A stretch of DNA of 64,000 nucleotides, from the NCBI RefSeq assembly GCF_964275005.1, contig NC_092705.1, positions 1,192,071-1,256,070 of the forward strand. Direction: 5' to 3'. The DNA comes from Diadema setosum. Its lineage: Eukaryota; Echinodermata; Echinoidea; Diadematoida; Diadematidae. The position numbers were made by a program, and so were the translations under genes. A model generated the notes under the pieces. That model saw nothing but the letters and a program-made list of their open reading frames with translations, was not told the origin of the DNA and searched no databases. The first letter of the stretch is position 1. Each line of letters starts with the position of its first letter. This document shows positions 48,880 through 60,755 of this stretch, one piece after another.

Positions 48880-50252
48880 TGACAACTTTTTTTTTTACTG
48901 CTCATCAAATTACATGATTGAGGTGTTCTCACAGGCTTGTCTTTTGAAGTTTGAAAAATGAGCTGTTGTCATTGTAGGCATTATTTTCACTTTTCATTGA
49001 ACTTTCTGAATATTACAATCTCATATTTTTAATGTTTAGAGTTATATGTACTGTGTAGCTGAATCAGATTTTTTTTTTTCTTCTGCAAATTTGAGATTTC
49101 TGATATCTTTATGACATCATCAAACACTATTTTAACAAATAAGATCATACATACATGTATGCACCCTGTTAAAAAGTACTACAGACACAGGACATATCTA
49201 CTATTACAGCAAGTGGGAAAAAACAAACAAAAAACCTCTGTACACTCATGAAATGAAATTAATAGATGTTTGTGCTCATAATGCATAATGCCGCACAGTG
49301 GAAGTATCCATAAAAATTTCTTGCTGGTGCAAATACCTCACCTTGTCTTTTTCCCTCCCCCGTATCTTACATATTATGTAGGTTAAATCTTCTGGTTATT
49401 TTCAGTTTTCAAATTCATTATAATAGTGTGCTGAATTATATTGCATTGGAAAGAGCAGTAGTGGGATATGGGATATAAATTTTCACATGATTATGACCCA
49501 TTTTAATCTTCTCCGCTTATTCTGCTTTGGAAGAATGCAGTTCTGCTAATTCAAGATTTCTGGAGAAATAGAATTGAGTTTGTCACATGTAGGCTATGTT
49601 TTATGCAGCATAGGAATCATATTAACGTTTTTGCAGAACCTAGTTTGCATTAATTTACGAAAAGTACAACAAAAAAACAACAACAAGCCCAACAGCATCT
49701 GATGAGGCCTCCAAATTGGGTCGGATCGCGAATCCCCAAATAGGTCAATTCAATCAAACCCTATGGCTGATCCCTTGGTGGCAGTGTTTGTCGGATCTTG
49801 AACTCGGCTGACGCATGACACGTTTCATTCTCAGCCAGGACACCAATGGCATTCTCTCTTTGGCACGTATGTGTATGTCTGTTGCAAATTTTATGCCTAT
49901 TGCAAATTTTATGTCTAATGCATAAATCTTGCGTGTGTTGAATGGAAAAGTGGCATACTGAGACATGTAAGATTCAGCTCAGTCTTTGTTGATTTGGTGG
50001 TTACTGTACTCCTTACTCATATATTTATACACATTTGATACTAAATATTCTCTTTCCTGAGCTTTTAATACCTTGTATTCCATACTCTAGACCATAATAC
50101 TGTACAAAAGAAGCAGAAACCAGGCATCAATGACAGAATGAGGTATGCTAGGTAGAATGAAAATGACATGAAGAATGACAAAAAACAAACAAACAAAAAC
50201 TGTATAAAGTCATTATCTTGTAGGAATCAAGTGGGTGCTATGGTGCTTTCAT
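48879..50252. other. Gene-poor DNA
   Basis: No supported gene or element on either strand. Confidence 0.4.
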
Positions 50253-50461
50253 TACTGTATAAGCTGCTATTTTCGCGAATTTCACGAATCACAGTTGGAT
50301 TGTGAATTTAACAACACGCGAAAATGATTCCACGTGCTGTGTTAATAGAACATTAACGTAAGCGTCGGCGTCGATTCACGAAAACAACATCTCACGAAAA
50401 TGTCTATGACCTCGTCATTCGCGAAAATATCTGTACGCGAAAATAACAGCATATACAGGTA
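50253..50461. mobile_element. CGCGAAAAT-family MITE
   Basis: TACTGTATAAGCTGCTATTT at the left and AAATAACAGCATATACAGGTA at the right (drifted). TTCGCGAA and ACGCGAAAAT recur inside. It is related to the copies at 62712, 57371 and 31589. Confidence 0.7.
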
Positions 50462-51559
50462 CTTCATTACATGCTTTATGGCTGACATTGTTACCTCCAC
50501 CAAGGAGGTTATGATATTTTTGCTGGCAGTTTTTTTTTTTTTTTTTGTCTGTTTGTTTGCATATAATCAATCAAAAATTCATCAATGGATTTGGATGAAG
50601 TTTGCAAGAAAAGTTGATAATGACACAAGGAGTAAATAACTAAATTTTGGTAGTGATCCAGATCACCGTATGGATCCAAGAAATTTTTTTTTGGTTGAAT
50701 TTTTTGAAAGATTCTTTACAATTTGCAAATAGGGCCATTTTCAGCATTAGCATGTGTACGTAACACCACAAAAGATAGCCAGATTGCTTGGCATCACCAT
50801 CACTCATCTTTAGTACACTATCATGATGACTGATCATTGATTTATTTTCATTATACTGTGGGAATGTAGGACTATAATATAGGGTAGAAATCACAATATG
50901 GGTAGAAATGAGCTGCTCAGATGAGGCCTGTGCTCTCTGTGTACTTTTCTAGTCTCACTATTTTTATGAAAACTTTTAATTCAGTATAACTCAAATGCAA
51001 GTTTTGTTAAGGGAAAGTGCAGAAGCTGTTAACCCATATCTTGCTGTAGAAATGAATGTACCAGACATTCAAACCTATATGGCTCTCCCATTTATCAAAG
51101 ACAATGCTTGAGTTCAAATAAGTACAACCGATTTCCTTATGTAGTATATTAGCAACCATGATTATCACACTACGTGCTGTATTCATGTCTGTAGTGACTC
51201 TATATTATCTCTGTTTTCTCTGATGTGCAGTTGTTGTCAGATTAGGTTTTGTCAACAAGGAAATAGCTTTTGGTTGACCAGTGATAGACCTTTGGTCTGG
51301 GACAGTGCTTTTCTCTGTGTACAAAGGGAGAGTCTACTATTTATTTCCTTCAAATCACAGGAAGGAACTATCTCACAGTCTATCCCAATGTCCACGTTGT
51401 ATCTAAGGACATTTTTGTTTTCGGTTTGTTTTTTATTTTTTTAACATAAAATGGCATTGCTTATAAACGGGTTTAAGTCTAGCCTCCTTTGAATGACACT
51501 TACAAGATTATAGAATTGGGATTGTTATTGCAAAATTTACTCCCCCCCCCCCCCAATAC
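50462..51559. other. Gene-poor DNA
   Basis: A poly-T run lies at about 50530-50546. No supported exon. Confidence 0.4.
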
Positions 51560-52038
51560 AATACTATAAATGTGTAGATTCAGTGAATGCTGAATATATG
51601 CTAAAATCTGTTCAAAGTTGTTGAATTTATGGCTAAAGGGCATTATACCAATTGATGCTCGATGAGAAAACTACAACAGATCAAGGTGTAGTGGAACAGG
51701 GTAAAGAAAATAAGAGATTATTCCACATGTTTTGATTTCTCTATCATAATAAAAGAGCATTTGACTGACCTTCATACAAGGTAGGAAGAATAATATTACC
51801 CTGAATTCTATGTCAATAACAAGTCAAGGGAATGTGTACTTTAGTAGAGAATAACATTTGGAATTCCTGCTCTCTCTTCATGTTTAAACATCCTGACACC
51901 TTGTATTGTATCTACCTTCCTCTCCATGGATGATGGTACATTGATTTAGCTAAATCGTTATGAATTCATAACTTTTGATTGGCTTGTCCAAATTTAACTT
52001 CACAGCTGTGTACTAATATTTCTGCATGTAATTGCTCT
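51560..52038. mobile_element. Decayed family A TTAA element
   Basis: CTCGATGAGAAAACTACAAC on the left arm, and TTATGAATTCATAACTTTTG, GGCTTGTCCAAATTTAACTT and TGTGTACTAATATTTCTGCA on the right arm follow the 16440 copy in order. It abuts a family B copy at a shared TTAA (52039). Confidence 0.5.
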
Positions 52039-52131
52039 TTAACCTGTTGAGGATGAGTCCCGAGTATACTAAGGCAAGTGTCTATGGAATATGTGTGTTG
52101 TAGCAAAATTAGCCCGTCGTCAATGGGTTAA
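52039..52131. mobile_element. Micro-MITE, family B copy
   Basis: TTAACCTGTTGAGGATGAG at the left and CCGTCGTCAATGGGTTAA at the right, 93 bp. Confidence 0.78.
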
Positions 52132-52191
52132 AGACTGGGTAGCATGGGGAGACATTGATGGCCCAAATCAATCTTCATTCACCACATCAAA

Positions 52192-52353
52192 CAGGGGCGG
52201 ATCCAGGAATTCTGTAAAGGGGGGCGCAACTAATATTTCTGGTGCCACTTCCGGGTTTCATTTCATTTTTCTCTTTTTATTTCTTTTGTTTTTAATGAAA
52301 AATAAAGGGGGGGGGGGCGTGTGCCGGTTGCGCCCCCTCTGGATCCGCCACTG
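52192..52353. mobile_element. Short MITE with GGCGGATCC ends
   Basis: CAGGGGCGGATCCAGGAAT at the left and CTCTGGATCCGCCACTG at the right, with G- and C-rich subterminal runs. It is 162 bp with no ORF. Similar elements are widespread in animal genomes (from memory). Confidence 0.8.
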
Positions 52354-54730
52354 TCAAAAAATGACGAATAGTGCCCGTCAGTGAATATGTACTTCACACT
52401 GTATGTTCATCGCTAAAGATTGGCACTTCTTATTCTTTGGCTGTGTGTATACCAGCGATAAAACTGTACTCAATTCATTACAGGGATTCTCAAATTATCT
52501 GAGCCAGGCCAGCCTTCCCTCCCCATGGCAAACATTTGCAGCATGTAACTTTTCCAAATTGGAGCCGACTGGCATTTTCATGGTATGAAACTTTCGTGAA
52601 TTGCTGTTGGCATTCAATGCATTGAGTAGAAAAAAAACCTTTCACATGAATTTTACTTTTGTGTTTCTTAGCTCACGAAATTTGTGAAAGTTTCTTGCAC
52701 ATGAAAATTTCTTGTTTTACAGTATCCCCACGCTGCAGCCTGGTTTTTACTATAGTTGTCCCCTTTTCCCCCTCGGAACCATTCTCGAAAGTGAAGTATT
52801 GTATCTACACTGTATCTTGGCAAGAGAAGAAGTCAAATAAAATGATGGCACGGAAGAAAAACAACATGACTCAACTGAGTTGTATAACAGTTAATATTAC
52901 TGGAGACAGTTACCTTCTGTTTGTGTGGATTCCAATAATTCACAACTCAAGGTATTGGATAGTTGTTGGCACTTGAGAGGACTGTAGACTAGTCTTTACG
53001 CATGAAGTGGTCATTTCCTGTTTGACTTCAGGATCACGGACATTTCCTTCTTTGTTCGCTCTCTCTCTCCTGCTCTTTTCCCTTTCTTTCTCTTTATAGT
53101 CCTCTGTGTAACAAGCCAACTTGGTGTACTTTGGGTATTCTTGCTTGTTTTTGTAAGGTTTAGTGAATTTTGCCTTGGTGACATGCCACCACTACTGTCA
53201 AGTTGACACAAGTAGCCAAGCTACAGTCTGCTGTGTGTGTGATGAATGCTTAATGCTGAGGTAAAGGGAATAGAGATCAGTTTCTCTATGGGAAGATGCT
53301 CAAAATGACGTGTCTTTACGAAGCCGAAAAGGAATGCCAAATATAGTCTGTTGAATCAAGCAGTGTGGAAGCGGAGATGAGTTGGACGAGAGGAAATCAT
53401 CTTCCGTATCGCCTCTCGTATTCGGTGGTTGTTTGTACGATGCTGTTTCATCTCTTTCGTATTAGAGTGGATCTGGAGTGAAAGGAAATATGGGATATAC
53501 GCTGTTGATGGCATGTTTGGATTATACCTGAGCGTCTTATTTGAGGAAAAATTTTGTGATTGAAATGAGGTCTCTTGTGGTGCATTGTCATCTTGTAGAA
53601 TCATAAAGTTGTTGCGTATCAGTTTAACACATTGTTTGTGGGATGCTGGTGTTTCATGTACATGAATTTCATAGTGAAGTAGACTCGTGTGGAGACAATG
53701 GATTAAAGGTAGAACATAATTCTCATCAGGACTCAAAATATATCTTCCACCGTTCAAAATTTGCTAGCAGTATATCAAAAGGGTCTACCAAGAAACTTGT
53801 CAGAGTGATGCAATTTTGCATTCATTAGAGTAACATACATGAGCACATGTCAGTTGAAGATGAATTAATTTATTTTCTCCATAGCCAGCAAAAGGGATCA
53901 CATAATAATTTTACATGGAATTTTAAACCTGGTTTTATATGGCAGTTTGCTGTTCCCAGAAATCTGTCAAAACGCTCAGAATAATGCAATATCAAAGTAT
54001 GACCTTATACACAACACTTGAAAGCAGCAGAACAGGATGTGAGGTTTATTTTACTGGTGGACATTGAAGCTCATTTACCAGCAACAAAACTACGTCAGCC
54101 ATGAGATCTATACAATTTTTCTTGGAATCTCTTTATTTTTTTTTTCTTTCTCTCTCTCACATTTCTATGGATGCATGTTCAGTGAGTATTCCAATGTTAT
54201 TCCGTCATAAATGATAATATTTTATTCCTTAATATTACTCTAATATATAATTATCTCAAGCATATAAGTTCTGTTATGATGCTGAGTACAGAGTCATCAA
54301 CCTGAATTGGCAAACTTTTCCTGATCTGTGTAGCCACATTCACACACACCTGAAATCATAGTTTTTGAAAGTCATTTTTTGCGATGCAATGCGAAACTAA
54401 ATATTAATTCTTGTGTGTGGACACTAACAAACTGTTAACTGTCCCAATTTCACAAATCAGTCCCGCTTGTTATTTGTTTAAAAACTCTTACGATGATATG
54501 CCCTGCATGGTGTTTGTGAACGGCGCTTGGAGACTTCATGGATTTTTTTAGACTCATAATGCAACTTGCCACTGTTACTAGGTCTACACATTCGAATACC
54601 TGGGGTCATTTTTAGGTCACTATTGATTTAAAAAAGAAAAACTCTCGGGATAATTTGTCCTGCATGATGTGTGTGAACAGAGGCAAATTAAATTAATTTT
54701 TTTTTGCATCGTGATGCAAAAGCCGATAAT
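52354..54730. other. Gene-poor DNA with one 133-codon minus-strand open frame
   Basis: The open frame 53757-53356 (minus) encodes 133 residues with no recognised domain and no clear splice borders. In AT-rich DNA of this size, about one such frame is expected by chance. The rest shows nothing. Confidence 0.35.
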
Positions 54731-55487
54731 AGTTACGTTCAGACGGCAGGCCCTAACCTCGAGGTTAGGAAACCTCGAGGTTTAGCTCTTGCCTCCTAAC
54801 TACGACGTGTGTCCACACGACGAATCTTAACCTCAAGGTTACGAAACCTCGAGGTTATGCTTCTGCCCCCCCATAACTACGAGTGGGTCCCACTCGATGT
54901 TAAAACCACAAAACCGGAAGTTTCAGCCCACACTGCTAACAAGGCGTCTATGGACTCGCTTACAGGTACTCTTTTTCTCTGTCATGGTATGCAGGGATAG
55001 CACTGCACTGATGACTTTATGCCTTTATGAAGATATTCGTCGAAAACATTTTTTTTAGCACCGGAGAAGAATTATATAGAATATAGTAGCGAGTTCGACG
55101 TGTTCAGTTTCAGAGATCAAGCGCATGGGAAGAAAAGATGATGTTGTTGTGTCGTGCGTCATAGGTTTTTCACGTGTAGTGTATTTGTGGTGTACGTTTG
55201 GGAGGTTGACCCGGAAGCAGAGGGAAATTATGGGGGCTGGAGTTTACGGCGAGGTCACTCTTAACTTCGAGTTCGTTGTTTTTTGTGTCCACACGGTGCT
55301 TAACTACGAGTGGGGACCCCCCGCGGCTCGTGGTTAGAACACTAACCATAAGATTTCTCGTGGCTCGAAACATCGAGCAAACCTCGAGGTTTGCTAACTA
55401 CGAGTGCGTCTTCACGGTCCCTAACTACAAGCTCTAACCTCGAAGTTTCCTAACTTCGAGGTTAAGGGCTCCCGTCTGAACGTAACT
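54731..55487. mobile_element. 757-bp inverted-repeat element with iterated AACCTCGAGG
   Basis: AGTTACGTTCAGACGG at the left and CCGTCTGAACGTAACT at the right, flanked by AAT on both sides (54728-54730 and 55488-55490), a likely 3-bp target duplication. AACCTCGAGG(TT) or near variants recur at both ends. The unique middle has a 70-codon frame (55125-55337) with no recognised domain. Confidence 0.75.
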
Positions 55488-55490
55488 AAT

Positions 55491-56989
55491 GCCTATGTGT
55501 GAATGAAACATAATATTGATTCACTCTTTTCTACATCCCCACAGTGGCTAGTTGGAAGAATTTGCAAATCACTTAAAGTTTTACTTAGAATTTATTGCAA
55601 CTGGTTCAGTGAGCATGAACAGTTGATTGTGTATTATGTTTAAATTTTTAAAGAAAAACCTATTCCTAATTGCCATTTATCATGATATCTTTGTGTGAAT
55701 GAAGGAAGAGGCCTGAAAGAGAAGTCTACATCATCTCAATAAACCTGACCAATCAGTAACTGTCCCCTTTAGAAACTGTCAATACCAAAATTGGATCAGT
55801 ACGAGGTAGGAATCCTAGCAGGGGTATGCAAATTGGATTAATAATCCCGAGTCTTATTGCACTGGTAAATCTTCACTTCCTGCTGAAAGTGTAAGCCAAT
55901 CTGTTAGGCTGCCCTCGTGGAGGTGAACCTCACTCCCTATATGAAAGTCCTTGGAGTATGATGTTATTCCTTTGGTGTAAAAAACAAGACAAAATAAAAG
56001 GAAAATAATGGTGTGAATGCAAACCACCTTTCAAAGGGTACAGTAGGCCTACTGGATTGGGCTTTATGCATTCATTACAAAGAAATAAAGGCATGAGATA
56101 GTGACCCTGAATCAGCAGCAATTTATTGCAAGTTTGCTCAGCTAAGAGATGAATCTCCACATTCTGAAGCTGTTGTATTAACTTGTGAAATTGTATTATG
56201 AATCCATGGAATGATCACTTTAATATTCTTAGATATAATGCTAGTACCTTTAGGCTGGGAATACTGTGAGCAGAATAGGGTATAGTAGTATCAACCTCAA
56301 TGTTCAGACATACTTTCTAATACCCAGAGGCACATCTGGTGTTTATTGGAGTGATAGATATCAAGGAACTTGTCAATGTCTAAAGTCTAATGGAGCCTGT
56401 CTAATTACTGAGTGAAAGTGTAGGGAATGTTAGAAGTGACTTTCTTGGTAAAAAAAAAAAATGTGTCAGGACGTAGGGAGACTTAATTGAATTATGACCT
56501 CAGGTGTGACATCATCCATGAGTTATGATTGATGTGGGTTTTATGGTATCACCAAAAGATGAATTTGTCCCGCATACCCACCAGGGGAATGGTGCTATCT
56601 TAGCTCACTTTAGTCCAGATACTGGGCAAGTTTTATTTCTGCATTCCATTTTCAATACAGTCCTGTCGTCAGAGGGTAAGCCTTCATTAGTAGCTCTCAA
56701 ATGTCTTTTGAATTAATTCTAAATCATTTAGTTTGACTGTTGCTGCTGATTTCATATCACAAACAGTGCTAATTCTGAAATCCCTGGAAGTATTCTATAA
56801 AACATCTTCCTATAACTGTAGCTCTGAGTAGACTGAGTGCAGCTTGTATGCCCATCATCAATATTTTTCAATCAAAATTTCATTTCATGGGTAACCATGA
56901 CAGCACAACTCTGTTTTCTCACAGTTTATTGGATTGCTGTGGATATTTTCATTTTTCCATAGCCAGGGCTCAACAATGAATTTTTGGGT
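55491..56989. other. Gene-poor DNA
   Basis: No supported gene or element seen. Confidence 0.4.
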
Positions 56990-57303
56990 GCTGTTCGTTA
57001 TTCCAAAGGTTCGCTATTCCGAAGGTTCGTTATCCTGAAGGTTTGTTATTCCGAAGGTTCGTTAATCCTAATCACACAAATTCCCAATGCCTAGAGGTTC
57101 GTTGATCCGAAAATGAAAAAGGGTTCGTTAATCCGAATATGAAAAAGGGTTCGTTAATCCAAACATTTGTGGCGTTATTCCGAAGGTTCGTTATTCCGAA
57201 GATTTGTTAATCCGAAAATGAAATTCGTAATAACGAACCTTTGGAATAACGAATCTTCGGACTGAAGAGCCTTCGGAATAACGAACCTTCGGAATAACGA
57301 GCT
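56990..57303. mobile_element. Element built from iterated GGTTCGTTATTCCGAA
   Basis: The left half repeats GGTTCGTTATTCCGAA and GGTTCGTTAATCCGAA about eight times. The right half carries the inverse, TTCGGAATAACGAACC. Only the 20 bp at its right end appears elsewhere in the window (13986). Confidence 0.8.
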
Positions 57304-57370
57304 GTAACCAAATTTTTGTGGGGGCTAGTTTCACGTCACATGAAATGTGCAAAAAATTTCCACAATACAA

Positions 57371-57597
57371 TACTGTATATGCCATATATTTGGCGAGACT
57401 AAATTTTCATGAATCGAGAATTTCCAACGATTTCGCGAGTGGTTAAATTCGCGATTGTGGAGTTTTGTACTGAACAGAGAAGAGTACACGCGTACGTCAC
57501 ATTCACATCGGGATCAGAGTCAATATTTTCGTGTGTCTTTAATTTCGCGAATAGCACCTGACTCGTGAAATTCGCGAAATATTTGACGTATATGGTA
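57371..57597. mobile_element. CGCGAAAAT-family MITE, diverged
   Basis: TACTGTATATGCCATATATT at the left and AATATTTGACGTATATGGTA at the right, with internal TTCGCGA blocks. Confidence 0.6.
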
Positions 57598-58014
57598 GTT
57601 TCCACATTCACAGTATGCTGCTTTAACCTGTAGAAAATTAGTCCCAATTATCAAATACTTGGGCAGGTGTCTATAGGGCTTTTTACACTTGTGTTTCTTA
57701 ACCCCGGACTTTCTCTGACCCAGGACTATCGTTAGTCCCGTACCAATTTTTCAGCTTTTTACACTCGCCAATTAGTCCCGTACTATCTCTTGTCCGGGGC
57801 TAAGGAGAAAACTGACCTTTTTACACTCGTATTTCTTAGCCCCGGACTTTCCAAACCACATGAATATTCATAATTACGCTGTGTACTGTACACGTACACG
57901 CACGCACCGGCAGCACTTGATTACCTCGTTTCTGATTGGTCAGTGAGGGTCGGACTTCGTCTCCGTCGCTTAGCCCAGGATTATTTTTACGTTCTGTTTA
58001 CACTCACTTGCTTG

Positions 58015-58052
58015 GCACCGCAATTGCGGTGCTAGCACCGCAATTGCGGTGC
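58015..58052. repeat. Tandem perfect palindromes
   Basis: The 18-bp palindrome GCACCGCAATTGCGGTGC occurs twice, separated by TA. The whole 38 bp is itself a perfect palindrome. Confidence 0.97.
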
Positions 58053-58159
58053 TAACCCCTGCTATTTTGCAGGGCCAGATAGTACCGTACTATCGGTGGG
58101 GCTAGCCCACTTTGGCAAAAACGAGTGTAAACAGAAAGTGGGCTAAGGATATTCCCGTA

Positions 58160-58200
58160 CCAACGGTGGGGCTAAGGCCCCCCCTTAGCCCCACCGTTGG
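58160..58200. repeat. Perfect 18-bp hairpin with C5 loop
   Basis: CCAACGGTGGGGCTAAGG, five C, then the exact reverse complement. Confidence 0.97.
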
Positions 58201-59020
58201 TCCCGGGCTAAGCAAAAATTTACAAGTGTAAAAAGCCCTTATAGGAAATGTCTATAATAGCAAAATCGGCTCCACCTCTACAGGTTAATAACTTTTTAGA
58301 TACAGTTTGAAGAATATGAAATGTGATTAAAGAGTCAAGACTCTTCAAAAAGTAAAGACTCTTGAAGAGCAAAGGTCAAGTAAAAGGCCAAGTGGCTGGT
58401 AACTTCAAAACCAGGCTATTGATGATCCCACAAGTCACATCACACTTCACATTTGTGATCACATGTGATCATTATCACATGTGATCGAGTCGAGTGTGTG
58501 ATAAAATAATATTGCTATTATCCCATATGCAGAGCCACATGCTGGCCCTTATTATTGACAATGATTCATGATGTGTTGACTTCATGATGAGCAAATATGG
58601 TGGTGGGGATGGTTCAGGAGTCATAATGACAAAGACAGGACTTTGTGTCCTGATCAATGTCAGATGATACTTACAGGTGTCATCGCTTTTTGTGGTAGGT
58701 TTATTAAAGGCATGATCTTTACTGTACCTCTTTGATCAAACAATGAGTGTAATCCACCTGCAATATCATACTACACTGTGTGTGAACTCCAAGCATGGAT
58801 GTGAGGCATTCAAATTTACTGAACACCAATTAGTGGTCATATATATGTCTAATGAACTATTTATGTGGGTGATTTCACATTGATGTCAAATGAAGAGGAC
58901 TTTTGTGTTAGATGACTCTTCCTGTAAGGGTCAATGGTCACAGTGATGGACAAGTTTGCGTTATATGCTTTAAAGATGACAACCACAGGCATCACTATAG
59001 AACTATAGGCCTTTTCAGTT

Positions 59021-59391
59021 TTAAAGGGGATGGCTAGTAACCGATCAGTGGGAATCAGTGGGAATGCTGAGGGATGATTGTTCCAATCTTTGTGGGATTC
59101 ATTTAAGAGTACATTATATACATGTATCTACTGTTGTGTGAAAATTATTTGCTTCAGAACGGTCTCATATTCAAGTAATGTGCAGATTAATGCCCCGTCA
59201 CTGACCAGGCACGCTAACCTGGAAACATTAAACTGCACATTACTTGAATATGAGACCATTCTGAAGCAAATAATTTTCACACAACAATAGATATATAATG
59301 TACTCTTAAATGAATCCCACAAGGATTGGAACAATCATCCTCCAGCATTCCCACTGATTCTCACTGATCAGTTACTAGCCATCCCCTTTAA
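59021..59391. mobile_element. Near-perfect 371-bp TTAA-ended palindrome, family F
   Basis: TTAAAGGGGATGGCTAGTAA at the left and TTACTAGCCATCCCCTTTAA at the right. The arms stay almost identical for about 165 bp (GATTGTTCCAATC, GTGTGAAAATTATTTGCTTC, TCATATTCAAGTAATGTGCA) around a ~50-bp centre. Mirror-image 68-70-codon frames on both strands are by-products of the palindrome. Confidence 0.9.
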
Positions 59392-59666
59392 AGTGTGGGT
59401 CATAACTGGGGGCTTCCAAAATAAGGAAAAAATATGATTCAGTGGGTTAAATGCATTGCTACAGTATACCAGTACATAAAGCATTCCAGTAGTCTATTTT
59501 ATATTTTCTTTAATTACTTTGATCATCACTTTTTCTCCTACAAATGTGATCTTGTGAAAGCATCTCATGCAATAACTGAGATATGACTTCAATTTGTTCT
59601 GATCTTTCCAGCTGTTCGATTGGATTATTCATCAACATTTGTGACAAAAACTGATTGCATTTCAAG

Positions 59667-59775
59667 ACCACTCCTTCCCCCTCCCCCACCCCCTCTCCCC
59701 TCCCTGCCCCTCCCCACCCTCTGGCTTTCCTCCTTTCCCTTCCCCATCCGCACTCCCCCCCCCCCTCCTCCCCAC
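59667..59775 (+). repeat. Long polypyrimidine tract
   Basis: Over 100 nt of C and T with few purines. It precedes the candidate exon at 59778. Confidence 0.85.
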
Positions 59776-59777
59776 AG

Positions 59778-59826
59778 CTCAGGAAGCTCTGCCAATGACA
59801 TCCACTACCTGCAGAACATGAAGAGA
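59778..59826 (+). CDS. Possible 49-nt exon behind a long pyrimidine tract
   Basis: More than 100 nt of almost pure pyrimidine (59667-59775) ends in cccacag, and a GA|gtaaaa donor follows 49 nt later. In the open frame it reads SGSSANDIHYLQNMKR, entering in phase 2 and leaving in phase 0. The splice signals are credible, but the peptide is too short to identify, and the pyrimidine tract may simply be low-complexity DNA. Confidence 0.25.
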
Positions 59827-60646
59827 GTAAAACCTGCTATGATTACATGCCTCTGTGTAATATGTCTGGAATTTAAGTTTTGGCTCAGCAGCCTGTCCAT
59901 GAACTTAATCTCTTCCTCTCCCTCTGTCCCTGTAAAGCCAAGTCATACCCCGACATAAACTTATTTCCACATCATGCCGCAGGAGACTTGGCCGCAGACT
60001 CTTCGAGAAAATTATTCCCACTAGCCAAGCCCTGAATCAGCCTCTGATTGTTGCAGTATGTGCCGTGCTGCCGAATTCAGGGATGGATTGTTACAGTATT
60101 TCCTTGCCAGCAGACCCCTTTGTCGTGATCCGAAATTTATCCTCTAAGCACACATAGGTGATGGTCATACAACAGGAGTGGCGGAAAATTGGGATGCCTG
60201 GAACGCATTGTATGTGAGAGTTGTGTGTGTGTGTATATTTGGACGTGGATGTAGGATACAGATCCCGCGAGGTATTCATACGTGGTGCTGAGGATAGCAG
60301 GCTGGGAAAAAAAAGAAGCAGACTCATGAGCGTGACTGGATGCACATCTTTGTTCATGTGCTGGAGCAGTGATGCGCATACATCTAACCCAACAGATCGC
60401 CATGGTGATGGATGGTTGAGAGGAGACAGGAATAGCAAGTTTGTGTTAGACTGATGACCAATAGACTGTGTTTACCTTGCAGGTCATAAATACCTGCATT
60501 TCTTCCTGAGGCAACTTTACAAAGTGATAGCAGGCTAAGAATTGGTGTAGTCTCCTCCTATTGGGGAACACTCTTGCACCTGTACAACCTGTACACGAGG
60601 GAGAATTGGATGTAGACTCAAAACATCCATGGTTTGAACATTCAAA

Positions 60647-60755
60647 ATGGCCTCCCTGGTAACGTGGGTCCTATCGTCGAGCTTGGAAGCAGCCGATTTT
60701 GCCGAGATACTCTTCTGGCCCGCAGATATCCGTAAGCTTGGACTGTCCAAATTAG
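60647..60755 (+). CDS. Possible first coding exon, gene unknown
   Basis: The ATG has good context (aaaATGG) and an in-frame stop 12 nt upstream. It opens MASLVTWVLSSSLEAADF, then AEILFWPADIRKLGLSKL, and ends at TTAG|gtatgt, a good donor. The stretch has more CpG than its surroundings. I do not recognise the protein, and both a second plus frame and a minus frame are open across the same DNA, so coding status is uncertain. Confidence 0.28.

Larger units (their letters stand above)
57676..58238. mobile_element. 563-bp inverted-repeat element inserted in a family B MITE
   Basis: GGGCTTTTTACACTTGTG at the left and ACAAGTGTAAAAAGCCC at the right. CGGGGCTAAG / CTTAGCCCCG and CCCGTACTATC blocks recur inside. 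The flanks TATA / TTATA suggest a short target duplication. The GC-rich interior holds two strong hairpins. Confidence 0.82.
57623..58288. mobile_element. Family B micro-MITE interrupted by another element
   Basis: The left half (57623-57675: TTAACCTGTAGAAAATTAGT to GGGCAGGTGTCTATA) and the right half (58239-58288: TTATAGGAAATGTCTATAAT, then AGCAAAATC to ACAGGTTAA) are the two parts of one family B copy split by 563 bp of foreign sequence. Confidence 0.8.

Noticed and set aside
53356..53757. 133-codon minus-strand frame as a gene or retroelement fragment
   Set aside because: No reverse transcriptase, integrase or other motif is visible and there are no splice borders. About one frame of this length is expected by chance in the window.
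59078..59334. Paired 68-70-codon frames on opposite strands
   Set aside because: They are mirror images produced by the 371-bp palindrome.
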